Counted from the first letter of the stretch, positions 33,196 to 43,663 are shown. The stretch is DNA of 64,000 nucleotides from Dactylosporangium aurantiacum (GCF_000716715.1 NZ_JNYJ01000004.1:186001-250000), one strand, 5' to 3'. Made by a program: numbers and translations. The notes: generated by a model from the letters alone, not told the origin.

Positions 33196-33237
33196 AAAAA
33201 AATCGGCCCGGCACCCGATTACGCAGGGTGCCGGGCC
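33196..33237 (-). terminator. Rho-independent terminator after rplQ
   Basis: GGCCCGGCACCC and GGGTGCCGGGCC form a perfect 12-bp stem followed by GATTTTTTT on the minus strand; the strongest intrinsic terminator in the window. It closes the alpha operon before truA. Confidence 0.9.
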
Positions 33238-33256
33238 GTCGAATACAGGCCTGTGA

Positions 33257-33826
33257 TCAGGCCTTCTTCTCGCCGTCCTCGTCCGACTCGGCGGACGCCG
33301 CGGCGTCGTCGTCCGAAGCGTCCGAAGCCGACGCGGAGGCCGGAGCCGAGTCCGCGGCAGCCGCGGCGGGAGCCTCGTCCGTGTCCTCGCCCGCCAGGAC
33401 CGCGATCGAGTCGGCCTTGGCGGCCTTCCGGGCGGCGGCCTTGCGCGGCGCCGGCGCGGCGGCGACCTCGAGCTCCTCGACCAGCTCGATGATCGCCATG
33501 GGAGCGGCGTCACCCTTGCGCGGGCCGGTCTTCACGATGCGGGTGTAGCCACCCGGACGGTTGTGGAACCGCGGCGCGATCTGGTCGAACAGCTGGAACA
33601 CCACGTCCTTGTCGCGCACCACGGCGAGCGCTTGACGGCGCGCGTGCAGATCGCCGCGCTTGGCCTTGGTGATGAGCTGCTCGGCGAGCGGGCGCAGCCG
33701 CTTGGCCTTCGTCTCGGTGGTCGTGATGCGTCCGTGCTTGAACAGTGAGGTGGCGAGATTCGCCAGCATCAGCCGCTCATGCGCGGGGCTGCCGCCGAGG
33801 CGGGGACCCTTGGTGGGCGTGGGCAT
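33257..33826 (-). CDS. rplQ: 50S ribosomal protein L17 with extended acidic C-terminus
   Basis: 189 aa; the L17 core is the first ~120 residues ([44 protein letters not shown]). A tail of about 65 residues rich in Ala, Ser, Asp and Glu follows (ending SDEDGEKKA), as in other high-GC actinobacteria. L17 lies near the peptide exit of the large subunit. Last gene of the alpha operon. Confidence 0.97.
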   Translation of the reverse strand: MPTPTKGPRLGGSPAHERLMLANLATSLFKHGRITTTETKAKRLRPLAEQLITKAKRGDLHARRQALAVVRDKDVVFQLFDQIAPRFHNRPGGYTRIVKTGPRKGDAAPMAIIELVEELEVAAAPAPRKAAARKAAKADSIAVLAGEDTDEAPAAAAADSAPASASASDASDDDAAASAESDEDGEKKA

Positions 33827-33856
33827 TGGGGCTCCTCAAATCGAACAGCAGCCGGT

Positions 33857-34882
33857 TTAGAGCTGCTCGGTCTCGCGGTAGTCGTCGGTGTCGTCGTAGG
33901 AAACATCGGCGAACGAGTCCACGACGTGTGCCGGGTCGAACGTCGGGGCGGAGTCCTTCAGACCCAGACCCATCCCGGCGAGCTTCATCTTGACCTCGTC
34001 GATCGACTTCTGACCGAAATTCCTTATATCGAGGAGGTCTGCTTCCGTGCGGCTGATCAGCTCCCCGACGGAGTTGATGCCCTCGCGCTTGAGGCAGTTG
34101 TACGAGCGGACGGTGAGGTCGAGCTCCTCGATCGGCAGTGCCAGGTCGGCAGCGAGCTGCGCGTCCTGCGGCGACGGGCCGATGTCGATGCCTTCTGCGG
34201 TCTCGTCGAGCTCGCGGGCCAGGCCGAAGAGTTCGACGAGGGTCGAGCCGGCGGAGGCCAGCGCGGTGCGGGGGGTCAGCGACGCCTTGGTCTCGACGTC
34301 GATGATGAGCCGGTCGAAGTCGGTGCGCTGCTCGACGCGGGTGGCCTCGACGCGGTAGGTGACCTTGAGCACCGGGGAGTAGATCGAGTCGATCGGGATG
34401 CGACCGATCTCCTGGCCCTGCTGCTTGTTCTGGTTGGCGGTCACGTAGCCGCGACCGCGCTCGACGGTCAGCTCCATGTCGAGCCGGCCCTTGCCGTTGA
34501 GCGTGGCCAGCTTCAGGTCGGGGTTGTGCACGGAGACGCCGGCCGGGGGCTGGATGTCGCCCGCCGTGACGTCGCCGGGGCCCTGCTTGCGCAGGTACAT
34601 CGAGACCGGCTCGTCGTGCTCGGAGCTGACGCACAGCTCCTTGACGTTCATGACGAGCTCGACCACGTCCTCCTTGACACCGGGGATGGTGGTGAACTCG
34701 TGCAGGACACCGTCGATCTTGATGCTGGTCACGGCCGCGCCCGGGATCGAGCTGAGCAGGGTGCGACGCAGCGAGTTGCCGAGGGTGTAGCCGAAGCCCG
34801 GCTCGAGCGGCTCGATGGTGAACTTGGACCGGGTCTCGCTGATGGACTCTTCGGCGAGGCTCGGACGCTGGGAGATAAGCAC
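33857..34882 (-). CDS. rpoA: DNA-directed RNA polymerase subunit alpha
   Basis: 341 aa. The N-terminal assembly domain ([27 protein letters not shown], residues ~25–50) and the C-terminal DNA/activator-binding domain (LGLDLTV-type segment [19 protein letters not shown], then [15 protein letters not shown]) are intact. Standard position between rpsD and rplQ. A 116-bp gap to rpsD upstream has small GC hairpins but no clear promoter. Confidence 0.98.
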   Translation of the reverse strand: MLISQRPSLAEESISETRSKFTIEPLEPGFGYTLGNSLRRTLLSSIPGAAVTSIKIDGVLHEFTTIPGVKEDVVELVMNVKELCVSSEHDEPVSMYLRKQGPGDVTAGDIQPPAGVSVHNPDLKLATLNGKGRLDMELTVERGRGYVTANQNKQQGQEIGRIPIDSIYSPVLKVTYRVEATRVEQRTDFDRLIIDVETKASLTPRTALASAGSTLVELFGLARELDETAEGIDIGPSPQDAQLAADLALPIEELDLTVRSYNCLKREGINSVGELISRTEADLLDIRNFGQKSIDEVKMKLAGMGLGLKDSAPTFDPAHVVDSFADVSYDDTDDYRETEQL

Positions 34883-34998
34883 TTTCGGTTCCTCCAGTTC
34901 GTTGCGCGCCCGCTATTTGACGCGCTCCGAGTAAGCGCACGCTGTTCGGTGCGCCTGAGGGGGCGGAACGTGGTCGCCCCGCCCCCGCAAGCCGAGAA

Positions 34999-35625
34999 CT
35001 ACTTGCTGTAGAGCTCGACGATCAGCTGCTCCTGGACCTGGGTGTCGATGACCTGCCGCGCCGGCAGGCTGTGCACCAGGACCTTGAGCTCGCTGGGGAT
35101 GAACTCGAGCCAGGCGGGGACGGTCTTGCTGCCCGCGAGGCCCTGAGCGATCTGGAACGGGGTGAGCTCCCGCGACTTCTGCCGCACCTGCACGATGTCG
35201 TGCTCGCGCAGCCGGTACGACGGGATGTCGACCTTCTTGCCGTTGACCTGGATGTGGCCGTGGCTCACCAGCTGGCGGGCCGCGTCACGCGAGGTGGCGA
35301 GGCCGGCGCGGTACACCACGTTGTCGAGGCGCGACTCGAGGATCTTGAGCAGCTCCTCACCGGTCTTGCCGGGCTTGGCCACAGCCTCGTCGAAGTAGCC
35401 GGCGAACTGACGCTCGAGGACGCCGTAGATGCGGCGGGCCTTCTGCTTCTCGCGCAGCTGCAGGAGGTACTCGGTCTCCTTCGGCCGGCCGCGGCCGTGC
35501 TGGCCGGGCGGGAAGGGACGCGACTCGAACGGGCACTTCGGCCCGTCGCACTTGCTGCCCTTGAGGAACAGCTTCATCTTCTCGCGCCGGCAGCGACGGC
35601 AGTCGGCACCTGTGTAACGAGCCAT
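34999..35625 (-). CDS. rpsD: 30S ribosomal protein S4
   Basis: 208 aa. The N-terminal zinc-type Cys pattern is present (CRRCRREKMKLFLKGSKCDGPKC, positions 9–31), so this is the zinc-binding form. The S4 RNA-binding domain (SRLDNVVYRAGLATSRDAAR ... HIQVNGKKVDIPSYRL) follows. S4 starts 30S assembly and represses the alpha operon in other bacteria. Confidence 0.98.
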   Translation of the reverse strand: MARYTGADCRRCRREKMKLFLKGSKCDGPKCPFESRPFPPGQHGRGRPKETEYLLQLREKQKARRIYGVLERQFAGYFDEAVAKPGKTGEELLKILESRLDNVVYRAGLATSRDAARQLVSHGHIQVNGKKVDIPSYRLREHDIVQVRQKSRELTPFQIAQGLAGSKTVPAWLEFIPSELKVLVHSLPARQVIDTQVQEQLIVELYSK

Positions 35626-35640
35626 CTTCTATCTCTTCCC

Positions 35641-36051
35641 TTAGACCCGGCGGCGCTTCGGCGGACGGCAACCGTTGTGCGGCTGCGGCGTGACGTCAGA
35701 GATCTGCCCGACCTCCAGGCCGACGGCCTGCAGCGAGCGGATCGCGGTCTCCCGGCCGGAGCCGGGGCCCTTGACGAACACGTCGACCTTGCGCATGCCG
35801 TGCTCCATCGCGCGACGGGCGGCGGCCTCGGCGGCCAGCTGCGCGGCGAACGGGGTCGACTTGCGCGAGCCCTTGAAGCCCACCTGGCCGGCCGAGGCCC
35901 AGGAGATCACAGCACCGGTCGGGTCGGTGATCGACACGATGGTGTTGTTGAAGGTGCTCTTGATGTGCGCCTGCCCGTGGGCGACGTTCTTGCGTTCCTT
36001 GCGCCGGACCTTCTTGACAGCGGTCGCGCCGGCGCGAGCCTTCGGCGGCAT
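35641..36051 (-). CDS. rpsK: 30S ribosomal protein S11
   Basis: 136 aa: a basic N-terminus, then the conserved core [40 protein letters not shown] and the C-terminus [17 protein letters not shown]11 lines the platform near the E and P sites. Alpha operon, between rpsM and rpsD. Confidence 0.98.
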   Translation of the reverse strand: MPPKARAGATAVKKVRRKERKNVAHGQAHIKSTFNNTIVSITDPTGAVISWASAGQVGFKGSRKSTPFAAQLAAEAAARRAMEHGMRKVDVFVKGPGSGRETAIRSLQAVGLEVGQISDVTPQPHNGCRPPKRRRV

Positions 36052-36092
36052 TCTCTATGCGCTCCTAGATTGTTTCTTCTACCGACCGACTA

Positions 36093-36473
36093 CTACTTCT
36101 TGCCCGGCTTCTTCTTGCCGGCGACCGTGCGCTTCGGACCCTTGCGGGTGCGGGCGTTGGTCCGGGTGCGCTGACCGCGCACGGGCAGGCCCTTGCGGTG
36201 CCGGATGCCCTGGTAGCAGCCGATCTCGACCTTGCGGCGGATGTCCGCGGCGACCTCGCGGCGCAGGTCGCCCTCGACCTTGAAGTTGGCCTCGATGTAG
36301 TCGCGCAGCTGCACGATCTCTTCATCGGTCAGGTCACGAGCCCGCTTGTTGCCATCGATGCCGGTGGCGGCGAGCAGCTCGATGGATCGGGTGCGCCCGA
36401 TGCCATAGATGTAGGTAAGTGCGATCTCGGTGCGCTTCTCGCGCGGGAGATCAACACCAACGAGACGTGCCAT
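36093..36473 (-). CDS. rpsM: 30S ribosomal protein S13
   Basis: 126 aa from ATG 36473 ([14 protein letters not shown]), the family's usual start; longer frames upstream are not supported. Helix–two-turn–helix region ([13 protein letters not shown]) and basic C-tail ([16 protein letters not shown]) are present. S13 contacts the A- and P-site tRNAs and forms the A1 bridge. The 179-bp spacer to rpmJ contains a CCCGTCTG/CAGACGGG hairpin. Confidence 0.98.
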   Translation of the reverse strand: MARLVGVDLPREKRTEIALTYIYGIGRTRSIELLAATGIDGNKRARDLTDEEIVQLRDYIEANFKVEGDLRREVAADIRRKVEIGCYQGIRHRKGLPVRGQRTRTNARTRKGPKRTVAGKKKPGKK

Positions 36474-36652
36474 AGGTGGGCGTGCTCCTTGCGTGTGCGG
36501 AGGTCTGAGCCCGCTCCACTCCCGTCTGCCCACAGACGGGCCCCGGCCTCCGACCGGGGGTGCAGCCCACGCGCTCCGCGCGCACGACGCGCGGTGGCCC
36601 GGGGCTGGAACGGGCTAAAACAGGTGGTGCTAGGTGGATCCGCCGCCTGGGC

Positions 36653-36769
36653 TCAGCCCTGGCGCTGCTTGTGGCGCGGGTCAGTGCTGCAGATGACCAT
36701 GACCCGGCCGTGCCGCCGGATGATCCGGCAGTTGTTGCAGATCCGCTTGACGCTCGGCTTGACCTTCAC
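36653..36769 (-). CDS. rpmJ: 50S ribosomal protein L36
   Basis: 38 aa from GTG 36769, with zinc ligands C11, C14, C27 and H33. One residue longer than the usual 37, because VICSTDPRH has an extra residue compared with the normal VICSDPRH or VICDNPRH. Standard position between infA and rpsM. It is the smallest protein of the large subunit. Confidence 0.95.
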   Translation of the reverse strand: MKVKPSVKRICNNCRIIRRHGRVMVICSTDPRHKQRQG

Positions 36770-36844
36770 GGTGTGCCTAACTCTCGCTGCGCACCCCTAC
36801 ATGGGAGCGACAGTCCCGACCGTTTCCTGGGAACCGACACCGAT

Positions 36845-37066
36845 TTACTTGTAGCGGTAGACGATGCGCCCGCGAGTCAGGTCATACGGCGACAGCTCGA
36901 CGACCACTCGGTCCTCGGGCAGGATACGGATGTAGTGCTGCCGCATCTTCCCGCTGATGTGCGCCAAGACCTTGTGGCCATTGGCGAGCTCCACCCGGAA
37001 CATGGCGTTCGGGAGTGGCTCGATCACTCGGCCCTCGATCTCGATGGCCCCGTCTTTCTTCGGCAT
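36845..37066 (-). CDS. infA: Translation initiation factor IF-1
   Basis: 73 aa S1/OB-fold protein from ATG 37066 ([20 protein letters not shown]), the family's standard start; the C-terminus RGRIVYRYK is canonical. Binds the 30S A site during initiation. A promoter-like pair lies at 37214–37243. It is the first gene after the DUF1707 gene that separates it from map. Confidence 0.97.
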   Translation of the reverse strand: MPKKDGAIEIEGRVIEPLPNAMFRVELANGHKVLAHISGKMRQHYIRILPEDRVVVELSPYDLTRGRIVYRYK

Positions 37067-37213
37067 GTCCTCCGCTACCTGACGATCGGGTTGGGTGTTG
37101 ACGCTCGCATCCTTTTCACGGTCCCCATGGAGGGACCGCGCCAGCCGCGGCTCAGGCCTGCCACTAGAAGCGCGTGGGGGCATGCCTGAGTGGACGCTTT
37201 GCGCCAATGGACG

Positions 37214-37243
37214 AGTCTACGCGCGGTGAACGCGTTGCACCAA
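37214..37243 (-). promoter_or_regulatory. Promoter for the infA–rpmJ–rpsM operon
   Basis: -35 TTGGTG (37238–37243) and -10 TAGACT (37214–37219) with an 18-bp spacer on the minus strand, about 150 bp before infA. A perfect TTGACA at 37251–37256 is too far from the -10 to be used with it. Confidence 0.5.
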
Positions 37244-37252
37244 ATCGGGGTG

Positions 37253-37783
37253 TCAATCCCCTCGGCGCTGCCGCCGGCGCTCGCGCCGCAGCTCCCTCGC
37301 GGCGTCCGGGCCACCCGCCAGATAGGTGCTCACCGAAGTGGCGAGGAGCACGGCGCCGAGCGGCCCGGCGACCCACATCGGCCAGAAGTAGACGGCCTCG
37401 CCGCTGGAGATGCTGACGAGGGCCCAGATCACCACGTTGACGGTGACGGCGATCAGCCAGCCGCTCCAGATGCCCAGCAGCCAGTTCGGCTGCCGGCCGA
37501 ACTGCCCCTTGCCGCCGGTCACCTGCTCCGGGTCGGCGGGCGCGGCGGCGTAACCACTGGCCGGTGCCACGGCTGCCTCGTCCACCGGGTGGAATCCCGG
37601 CAGGTCGCTGAGGATGACGTCGAGGTCACCGTACGTCCGGGCGGCGTAGGTCTCCTTGAGCCGGTCGTCGTACTCGCCGAGTGACAGCCGGCCCTCGTCG
37701 AGCGCGGCCTTGAGCCGCTCCGCCACGAACTGCCGGTCGACGTCGGCTGCACGCAGGTTCGCCCGCCGGTCCGCCACCGCCAT
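37253..37783 (-). CDS. DUF1707 (SHOCT-like) domain membrane protein
   Basis: 176 aa from ATG 37783, with GGAGGG upstream. The N-terminal DUF1707 domain runs LRAADVDRQFVAERLKAALDEG ... ARTYGDLDVILSDLP (about residues 8–62). Two membrane spans (WLLGIWSGWLIAVTVNVVIW and WPMWVAGPLGAVLLATSVS) follow, with a basic tail (RRERRRQRRGD). In this family, DUF1707 is thought to be a small protein-interaction or regulatory domain. It lies between map and infA, where other actinobacteria often have none or a short gene. Confidence 0.85.
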   Translation of the reverse strand: MAVADRRANLRAADVDRQFVAERLKAALDEGRLSLGEYDDRLKETYAARTYGDLDVILSDLPGFHPVDEAAVAPASGYAAAPADPEQVTGGKGQFGRQPNWLLGIWSGWLIAVTVNVVIWALVSISSGEAVYFWPMWVAGPLGAVLLATSVSTYLAGGPDAARELRRERRRQRRGD

Positions 37784-37874
37784 TGCCACCCTCCCCGAGT
37801 CGCGTTGCCGCACGAGCAGCATCCCATCCGCCGATGCCGCTCCTCCACCCCACCGGCGCAAAAGGGTCCGAGGG

Positions 37875-38714
37875 TTACGCGTTGACCTGCTGGCGGGCGG
37901 TGACCAGGTCGCCGAGGCGGACACGGCCGCCGTCGAGGGCGGTGAGCACCCAGACCCCGTCGTCGCAGATCGCCATCGTGTGCTCGACGTGAGCGGCGAT
38001 CGAGCCGTCGACGGTGACCACGGTCCAGCCGTCGTCGAGCTCCGCGACCTTCGGCTTGCCCTTCGTGATCATCGGCTCGATCGCGAGGGCCATGCCGGGG
38101 CGCAGGGCGGGGCCCTTGCCGGGGCGGCCGGAGTTCTCGACGAAGGGGTCCTGGTGCATCGCGCTGCCGATGCCGTGGCCGCCGTAGCCGTCGACGATGC
38201 CGTAGCGGCCGGCCTTGCGCACCGCGGACTGGATCGCGAAGGAGATGTCGGTGAGCCGCCCCTTGCCGGAGCGGACCCCGCGGGCGGCGGCGGCGATGCC
38301 GGCCCACATGGCGTCCTCGGCCACGGTGACGAGGCGGCGCAGGTCGTTGCTGATCTCGCCGACGCCGACGGTGATTGCCGCGTCGCCGTGCCAGCCGTCG
38401 AGCTCGGCGCCGCAGTCGATGGAGATCAGGTCGCCGGCGCGCAGCACCTGGCGGGGGCTGGGGATGGCGTGCACGACCTGGTCGTTGACGGACGAGCAGA
38501 TCGACGCCGGGTAGCCGTGGTAGCCCTTGAACGACGGGATCGCGCCGGCGGCCCGGATCGTCTCCTCGGCGATCGCGTCGAGGTCGGCGGTGGAAACCCC
38601 GGGCGCCACCGCGGCCCGCATGCGGGCCAGGGCGTCCGCGACGACGAGACCGGCGCGGCGCATGCGGCCGATCTCGTCGGGCGTCTTGAGCTCGATCTCG
38701 ACCTGGTGCGCCAC
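37875..38714 (-). CDS. map: Methionine aminopeptidase type I
   Basis: 279 aa. Removes N-terminal Met from nascent proteins. Metal ligands are visible in [18 protein letters not shown] (two Asp), [12 protein letters not shown] (His), LAIEPMI (Glu) and VEHTMAI (Glu). Start GTG 38714. It follows adk by four bases in the usual secY–adk–map order. Confidence 0.96.
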   Translation of the reverse strand: MAHQVEIELKTPDEIGRMRRAGLVVADALARMRAAVAPGVSTADLDAIAEETIRAAGAIPSFKGYHGYPASICSSVNDQVVHAIPSPRQVLRAGDLISIDCGAELDGWHGDAAITVGVGEISNDLRRLVTVAEDAMWAGIAAAARGVRSGKGRLTDISFAIQSAVRKAGRYGIVDGYGGHGIGSAMHQDPFVENSGRPGKGPALRPGMALAIEPMITKGKPKVAELDDGWTVVTVDGSIAAHVEHTMAICDDGVWVLTALDGGRVRLGDLVTARQQVNA

Positions 38715-38718
38715 GGGG

Positions 38719-39372
38719 TCAGCCGCCGTAGGAGCGCAGGGCGTCGATCGCGCGGACGGTCACGTCCTCGACCGGTCCGGTGGCGTCGATGCCCACCAGC
38801 TTGCCCTGCGCGCCGAAGTAGTCGACGAGGGGGGACGTGTCGCGGGCGTACACCTTCAGGCGCTCGGCGATCGTCTCGGCCTTGTCGTCGTCGCGCTGGA
38901 AGAGCTCGCCGCCGCAGCGGTCGCAGACGCCCTCGTGCACGGGGGCGTCGAACTCGACGTGCCAGATCTTGCCGCAGCCGCGGCAGGTCCGGCGGCCGGA
39001 GAGCCGCCGGATGACCTCTTCGTTCTCCACGACCAGCTCGAGCACGATGTCGAGGCCGGTGCCGAGGTCGGCCAGGAGCTTGTCCAGGGCGTTGGCCTGC
39101 GGGACCGTGCGCGGGAAGCCGTCGAGCAGGAACCCGTCGGCGGCGTCGCCCTCGGCCAGCCGGTCGGACACCATGTTGATGGTGACCTCGTCCGGGACGA
39201 GCTGACCGGCGTCCATGTAGCGCTTCGCCTCGACGCCGAGCGGGGTGCCCTGCCCGACGTTGGCCCGGAAGATGTCGCCCGTGGAGATTTTGGGCACGGC
39301 GAGGTGCGCGGCGATGAACTCGGCCTGGGTCCCCTTGCCCGCCCCGGGGGGACCTACCAGCACCAGCCTCAC
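38719..39372 (-). CDS. adk: Adenylate kinase, long form with zinc LID
   Basis: 217 aa; interconverts ATP + AMP and 2 ADP. P-loop [18 protein letters not shown]-site DGFPRTVPQ, and a long LID domain with four Cys ([24 protein letters not shown]) that probably binds zinc. The GTG start shares one base with the secY TAG (TAGTG). Metabolic gene in the standard spc-operon extension. Confidence 0.97.
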   Translation of the reverse strand: MRLVLVGPPGAGKGTQAEFIAAHLAVPKISTGDIFRANVGQGTPLGVEAKRYMDAGQLVPDEVTINMVSDRLAEGDAADGFLLDGFPRTVPQANALDKLLADLGTGLDIVLELVVENEEVIRRLSGRRTCRGCGKIWHVEFDAPVHEGVCDRCGGELFQRDDDKAETIAERLKVYARDTSPLVDYFGAQGKLVGIDATGPVEDVTVRAIDALRSYGG

Positions 39373-40709
39373 TACCGGAGGAACCCTTCGTAGTTGCGCT
39401 GCATGAGCTGGCTCTCGATCTGCTTCACCGTCTCGAGGCCCACACCAACAATAATGAGCACCGCGGTGCCGCCGAACGGGAAGTTTTGCAGAGCCTGTCC
39501 GCCACCGACGATACCGATGAGCAGGTTGGGCAGGATCGAGATGATGCCCAGGTAGAGCGCGCCGGGGAGGGTGATGCGGCTGAGGATGAAGTCAAGATAC
39601 TCGGCGGTCGGCTTGCCGGGGCGGATGCCCGGCACGAAGCCGCCGTACTTGCGCATGTTGTCCGCGACCTCGGTCGGGTTGAACGTGATCGACACGTAGA
39701 AGTACGTGAAGAAGATGATCAGCGTGAAGTACAGGATGATGTGCGCTGCCTTGTCCTGGGCCACGATGTTGCGCTGGATCCACAGGATGGTGCGGTTCGT
39801 CGTGTCCGCGCCGGCGAACGAGGTCGCCAGCTGCGGCAGGTAGAGCAGCGAGGAGGCGAAGATGACCGGGATGACACCCGCCTGGTTGACCTTCAGCGGG
39901 ATGTAGGTCGACGTCCCGCCGTACATGCGGCGGCCGATCATCCGCTTCGCGTATTGCACCGGGATGCGACGCTGGGCCTGCTCGAGGAAGACCACGAAGG
40001 CGATGACGACGACGGCCAGTCCGACGATCACGAAGAAGGTCGTCTTGTCGTCCTGCCAGATCTGGATGCCCTCGTTGGGGAGGCGGGCCGCGATCGAGGT
40101 GAAGATCAGGACGGACATGCCGTTGCCGACGCCGCGGTCCGTGACGAGCTCGCCGAACCACATGACCATGCCCGTGCCGGCGGTCATCGTGACGACCAGG
40201 GCGGTGAGGGTGAGCCACAGGGGGATCTTGCCGGTGTCGGGGATGACCGGGAACTGGCTCTGGTCGCAGGCGCCGCCGAAGAGCTGGCCGGAGCGGGCCA
40301 GGGCGACGATCGAGGCGGCCTGCAGGACGCCGAGCCCGAGGGTCAGGTAGCGCGTGTACTGGGTGATCTTCGCCTGGCCGGACTGGCCTTCCTTGCGCAG
40401 CTGCTCCAGGCGCGGGATCACCACGGTCAGCAGCTGCAGGATGATGCTCGCGGTGATGTACGGCATGATGCCGAGCGCGAAGACTGAAAGTTGCAGCAGC
40501 GCGCCACCGGAGAACAGGTTCAGCAGGGTCGCGACCCCGGCGCTGTCACCGCTCTCGACGATGTCGAGGCACTTCTGCACGTTGCCGAACGACACACCGG
40601 GGCTGGGCAGCGTGGCGCCCACCCGGTACAGGCCGATCATGAGCAATGTGAACAAGATTTTGTTGCGCAGGTCAGGCGTGCGAAACGCGCTGGCAAAGGC
40701 GGAGAGCAA
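39372..40709 (-). CDS. secY: Protein translocase subunit SecY
   Basis: 445 aa with ten predicted membrane helices. The N-terminus [21 protein letters not shown] and the plug/lateral-gate segments ([24 protein letters not shown]) are typical. The cytoplasmic loop [19 protein letters not shown] marks the SecA/ribosome-binding region. Forms the export channel with SecE. It has its own candidate promoter and is preceded by a terminator after rplO. Confidence 0.97.
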   Translation of the reverse strand: MLSAFASAFRTPDLRNKILFTLLMIGLYRVGATLPSPGVSFGNVQKCLDIVESGDSAGVATLLNLFSGGALLQLSVFALGIMPYITASIILQLLTVVIPRLEQLRKEGQSGQAKITQYTRYLTLGLGVLQAASIVALARSGQLFGGACDQSQFPVIPDTGKIPLWLTLTALVVTMTAGTGMVMWFGELVTDRGVGNGMSVLIFTSIAARLPNEGIQIWQDDKTTFFVIVGLAVVVIAFVVFLEQAQRRIPVQYAKRMIGRRMYGGTSTYIPLKVNQAGVIPVIFASSLLYLPQLATSFAGADTTNRTILWIQRNIVAQDKAAHIILYFTLIIFFTYFYVSITFNPTEVADNMRKYGGFVPGIRPGKPTAEYLDFILSRITLPGALYLGIISILPNLLIGIVGGGQALQNFPFGGTAVLIIVGVGLETVKQIESQLMQRNYEGFLR

Positions 40710-40823
40710 CGTTCTTCCTCCTGCGCAAGGCGGCCAGGTGGGCCGACGAGGTGGGGTCCTGGTGGTGCTTGGTGCGGGTGGTGCGGCTGAGCGGATGAGT
40801 CGAGTGTGTTACTGCGACAACGG

Positions 40824-40829
40824 ACTCTA
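40824..40829 (-). promoter_or_regulatory. Candidate -10 (TAGAGT) for secY–adk–map
   Basis: TAGAGT on the minus strand, about 115 bp before secY and after the rplO hairpin. The -35 region is poor; a weak call supported by the hairpin between rplO and secY. Confidence 0.35.
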
Positions 40830-40908
40830 ACAGGATGCCCGCAGCACATCACGCCCCGGCGATCCCTCAGCTTTTCAGGTAGTACTGGTACCGATCCTTA
40901 GGCGCCGC

Positions 40909-40943
40909 GTGGCGCCCACCAAAACCACTCCGGTGGACGCCAC
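40909..40943 (-). terminator. Hairpin between rplO and secY
   Basis: GTGGCGTCCACC and GGTGGGCGCCAC (minus strand) pair over 12 positions with one G·U. It lies 14 bp after the rplO stop, with no T-run. Could be an attenuator or terminator that separates secY from the spc operon. Confidence 0.55.
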
Positions 40944-40956
40944 GGTAGCGCGTTAT

Positions 40957-41418
40957 CTACTCAGCTGCGGAGCCGCCGAGCAGCGTGGCGGAGCCGCCCG
41001 CCGCTTCCAGCTTCTCGCGGGCCGTCGCGCTGAACTTGTGCGCGCTGACCTGCAGCTTCACTCCGCCGAGCTCCCCGTCGCCGAGGACCTTGACGAGCTC
41101 GCCCTTGCGGACGGCGCCGGCGTCGACGAGCTCGTCGACCCCGATGGTGCCGCCGTTCGGGAAGAGCTCCGCCAGGCGGGCCAGGTTGACGACCTGGAAC
41201 TCGATGCGGTTGCGGTTCTTGAAGCCCTTGAGCTTCGGCAGGCGCATGTGGAGGGGCATCTGCCCACCCTCGAACGCCGCCGAGATGTTCTTCCGGGCCT
41301 TGGAGCCCTTGGTGCCACGACCGGCGGTCTTGCCCTTGGAGCCCTCACCGCGACCCACACGGGTCTTCGCGGTCTTGGCGCCCGGGGCGGGCCGCAGGTG
41401 GTGCAGCTTGATCGTCAT
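40957..41418 (-). CDS. rplO: 50S ribosomal protein L15
   Basis: 153 aa. Begins [35 protein letters not shown], the Gly/Lys-rich extension that threads into the 50S core, then [18 protein letters not shown]. Normal length; follows rpmD by four bases. Confidence 0.98.
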   Translation of the reverse strand: MTIKLHHLRPAPGAKTAKTRVGRGEGSKGKTAGRGTKGSKARKNISAAFEGGQMPLHMRLPKLKGFKNRNRIEFQVVNLARLAELFPNGGTIGVDELVDAGAVRKGELVKVLGDGELGGVKLQVSAHKFSATAREKLEAAGGSATLLGGSAAE

Positions 41419-41422
41419 CGGA

Positions 41423-41605
41423 TTACTCCACCTCTTCCACGGTGACCAGGTGCGTCACGGTGTGGATCATGCCGCGGATCTCCGGACGGTCTTCCTTGAC
41501 GACGACGTCGCGGATCCGCTTCAGGCCGAGCGAACGCAGCGTGTCGCGCTGGTTCTGCTTGGTGCCGATCTCGGACCGGATCTGAGTGACCTTCAGGCGA
41601 GCCAT
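41423..41605 (-). CDS. rpmD: 50S ribosomal protein L30
   Basis: 60 aa from ATG 41605 ([20 protein letters not shown]). An upstream ATG at 41611 overlaps the rpsE stop as ATGA and would add two residues (MT); either is possible. Core [17 protein letters not shown] is conserved. L30 is a non-essential peripheral large-subunit protein in many bacteria. Confidence 0.96.
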   Translation of the reverse strand: MARLKVTQIRSEIGTKQNQRDTLRSLGLKRIRDVVVKEDRPEIRGMIHTVTHLVTVEEVE

Positions 41606-41607
41606 GG

Positions 41608-42231
41608 TCATGCACCCGCCCCGGCACGCTGGGCCAGCATGGCCGCGGGCGCGACGTCTTCGACCGGCAGGCCACGGCGCGCGGCCACGACCTCGGGCGA
41701 CTCGAGCTTCTTCAGCGCCGCCACCGTCGCGTGGACGATGTTGATCGCGTTGGAGGACCCGAGGCTCTTGGACAGGACATCGTGGATGCCCGCGCACTCC
41801 AGGACGGCGCGCACCGGGCCACCGGCGATGACACCGGTACCGGCGGAGGCCGGCTTGAGCAGCACGACACCGGCGGCGTCCTCGCCGATCACCGGGTGCG
41901 GGATCGACGCCGCGATCCGCGGAACCTTGAAGAAGTGCTTCTTGGCCTCCTCGACGCCCTTGGCGATGGCCGCGGGCACCTCCTTGGCCTTTCCGTAACC
42001 GACGCCGACGGTGCCGTCGCCGTCACCGACGATGACGAGGGCGGTGAAGCTGAAGCGCCGACCACCCTTGACGACCTTGGCGACACGGTTGATCGCGACG
42101 ACCCGCTCGAGGTGGGGGGTCTTCTCGGCGGGCGCGTTACCGCGGCCGCCTCCGTCGCGACGGTTCTCGCGACGGCCGCCACCTTCGGTGTTCCCACCGG
42201 ACCCGCCGCCCCTGCGCTGAGGACCAGGCAT
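41608..42231 (-). CDS. rpsE: 30S ribosomal protein S5
   Basis: 207 aa; a Gly/Arg-rich N-terminal extension of about 40 residues ([20 protein letters not shown]) precedes the S5 double-stranded RNA-binding fold ([42 protein letters not shown]). S5 takes part in decoding fidelity and helicase-like mRNA entry. Spc operon. Confidence 0.98.
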   Translation of the reverse strand: MPGPQRRGGGSGGNTEGGGRRENRRDGGGRGNAPAEKTPHLERVVAINRVAKVVKGGRRFSFTALVIVGDGDGTVGVGYGKAKEVPAAIAKGVEEAKKHFFKVPRIAASIPHPVIGEDAAGVVLLKPASAGTGVIAGGPVRAVLECAGIHDVLSKSLGSSNAINIVHATVAALKKLESPEVVAARRGLPVEDVAPAAMLAQRAGAGA

Positions 42232-42245
42232 GAACGTTCCCTTTC

Positions 42246-42641
42246 CTAGAATTCGAGTCCGGCTTCGCGGGCGGCCTCGGCCAGGGCCGCGATGCGGCCG
42301 GCGTAACGGTTACCGCCACGGTCGAAGACGACCTTGCCGACACCCGCGGCCTTCGCCCGCTCGGCGAGCAGCGTGCCGACCTTGCCGGCCAGCGCCTTCT
42401 TGTCGCCGTCGGTGCCGCGGATGCTCGCGTCGAGCGTCGAGGCCGAGGCCAGCGTGTGGCCCTTGAGGTCGTCGACGATCTGCGCGGTGATGTTGCGCAG
42501 CGAGCGGGTGACGACCAGGCGGGGACGCTCGGCCGTGCCGCTGACGTGCTTGCGGATGCGGAAGTGCCGGCGTGCGCGCCCGACTCGGCGCGCCGCGGCG
42601 GTGCCGCCTGCGTTGCGGCGCTTGAGCAGCGTGGCGCTCAC
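42246..42641 (-). CDS. rplR: 50S ribosomal protein L18
   Basis: 131 aa; binds 5S rRNA. Core [22 protein letters not shown] and the C-terminus [25 protein letters not shown] are conserved. The GTG at 42641 overlaps the rplF stop as GTGA. Confidence 0.98.
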   Translation of the reverse strand: MSATLLKRRNAGGTAAARRVGRARRHFRIRKHVSGTAERPRLVVTRSLRNITAQIVDDLKGHTLASASTLDASIRGTDGDKKALAGKVGTLLAERAKAAGVGKVVFDRGGNRYAGRIAALAEAAREAGLEF

Positions 42642-43180
42642 TTCTTGCCTGCCTTTCCAGCCTTACGGCGGATGACCTCGCCCTGGTACCGCACGCCCTT
42701 GCCCTTGTACGGCTCCGGCGGGCGGATCTTGCGGATGTTGGCGGCGACCTCGCCCACCTGCTGCTTGTCGATGCCGGCGATGTGGAACAGCGTCGGCCGC
42801 TCGACGGTGAACGTGATGCCCGCGGGGGGCGTCACGACCACGGGGTGGGAGAACCCGAGCGCGAACTCCAGGTCGGAACCCTTCGCCGTGACGCGGTAAC
42901 CGGTGCCCGCGATCTCAAGGCTCTTGCGGTAGCCCTCGGTGACGCCGATGACCATGTTCGCGATGAGCGTGCGGGACAGGCCGTGCAGCTCCTTGGCCTT
43001 GCGCTCGTCGTTGGGGCGCACCACGTTGAAGGTGCCGTCCTCGGCCTTCTCCACCGTGATGGGCTCGGCGAGGGTGTGGCTCAGCTCGCCCTTGGGTCCC
43101 TTGACGGTGACGACCTGTCCGTCGACCTTCAGGTCGACGCCGGCGGGCACCGCGATGGGCTTACGTCCGATTCGAGACAT
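42638..43180 (-). CDS. rplF: 50S ribosomal protein L6
   Basis: 180 aa, two L6 repeats. Begins [20 protein letters not shown]; the C-terminal segment [19 protein letters not shown], at the factor-binding site, is intact. Coupled to rplR. Confidence 0.98.
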   Translation of the reverse strand: MSRIGRKPIAVPAGVDLKVDGQVVTVKGPKGELSHTLAEPITVEKAEDGTFNVVRPNDERKAKELHGLSRTLIANMVIGVTEGYRKSLEIAGTGYRVTAKGSDLEFALGFSHPVVVTPPAGITFTVERPTLFHIAGIDKQQVGEVAANIRKIRPPEPYKGKGVRYQGEVIRRKAGKAGKK

Positions 43181-43192
43181 TGTGGCTCTCCC

Positions 43193-43600
43193 TTACCAGA
43201 CGTAGGCGAGGACTTCCCCGCCCACCCCTCGCTTGCGGGCCTGCCGGTCGGTGAGCAGCCCTTGGGACGTCGAGATGATGGCCACACCGAGGCCACCGAG
43301 CACGCGCGGCATCTCCACCGACTTCGCGTACACCCGCAGGCCGGGCTTCGAGACCCGGCGGATGCCGGCGAGGCTGCGCTCGCGGCTCTGGCCGTACTTG
43401 AGCTCAACGATCAGCGTCTTGCCGACCTTGCCCTCTTCCGGCTCCTGAACCTGCCACGAGGACACGTAGCCCTCGGACTTGAGCACCTCGGCGATGTTCG
43501 CCTTGATCTTCGAGTAGGGCATCGACACCCGGTCGTGGTACGCCTGGTTGGCGTTGCGCAGACGCGTGAGCATGTCTGCGATCGGGTCGGTCATGGTCAT
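43193..43600 (-). CDS. rpsH: 30S ribosomal protein S8
   Basis: 135 aa ([20 protein letters not shown]); a second ATG two codons in is the usual family start. C-terminus [11 protein letters not shown] is canonical. S8 binds helix 21 of 16S rRNA and represses the spc operon in enterobacteria. Confidence 0.97.
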   Translation of the reverse strand: MTMTDPIADMLTRLRNANQAYHDRVSMPYSKIKANIAEVLKSEGYVSSWQVQEPEEGKVGKTLIVELKYGQSRERSLAGIRRVSKPGLRVYAKSVEMPRVLGGLGVAIISTSQGLLTDRQARKRGVGGEVLAYVW

Positions 43601-43663
43601 TGCTTTGTCAGCCTTTCTCGCCGCGGTTCCTCGCCTCTGGGGCGGGCCTACGGCGAAGGAGGT

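Noticed and set aside
33168..33197. truA start at the in-frame TTG 33197
   Set aside because: It lies inside the T-run of the rplQ terminator.
37251..37256. TTGACA as -35 of infA
   Set aside because: 31 bp from the nearest good -10, too far for a sigma-A promoter.
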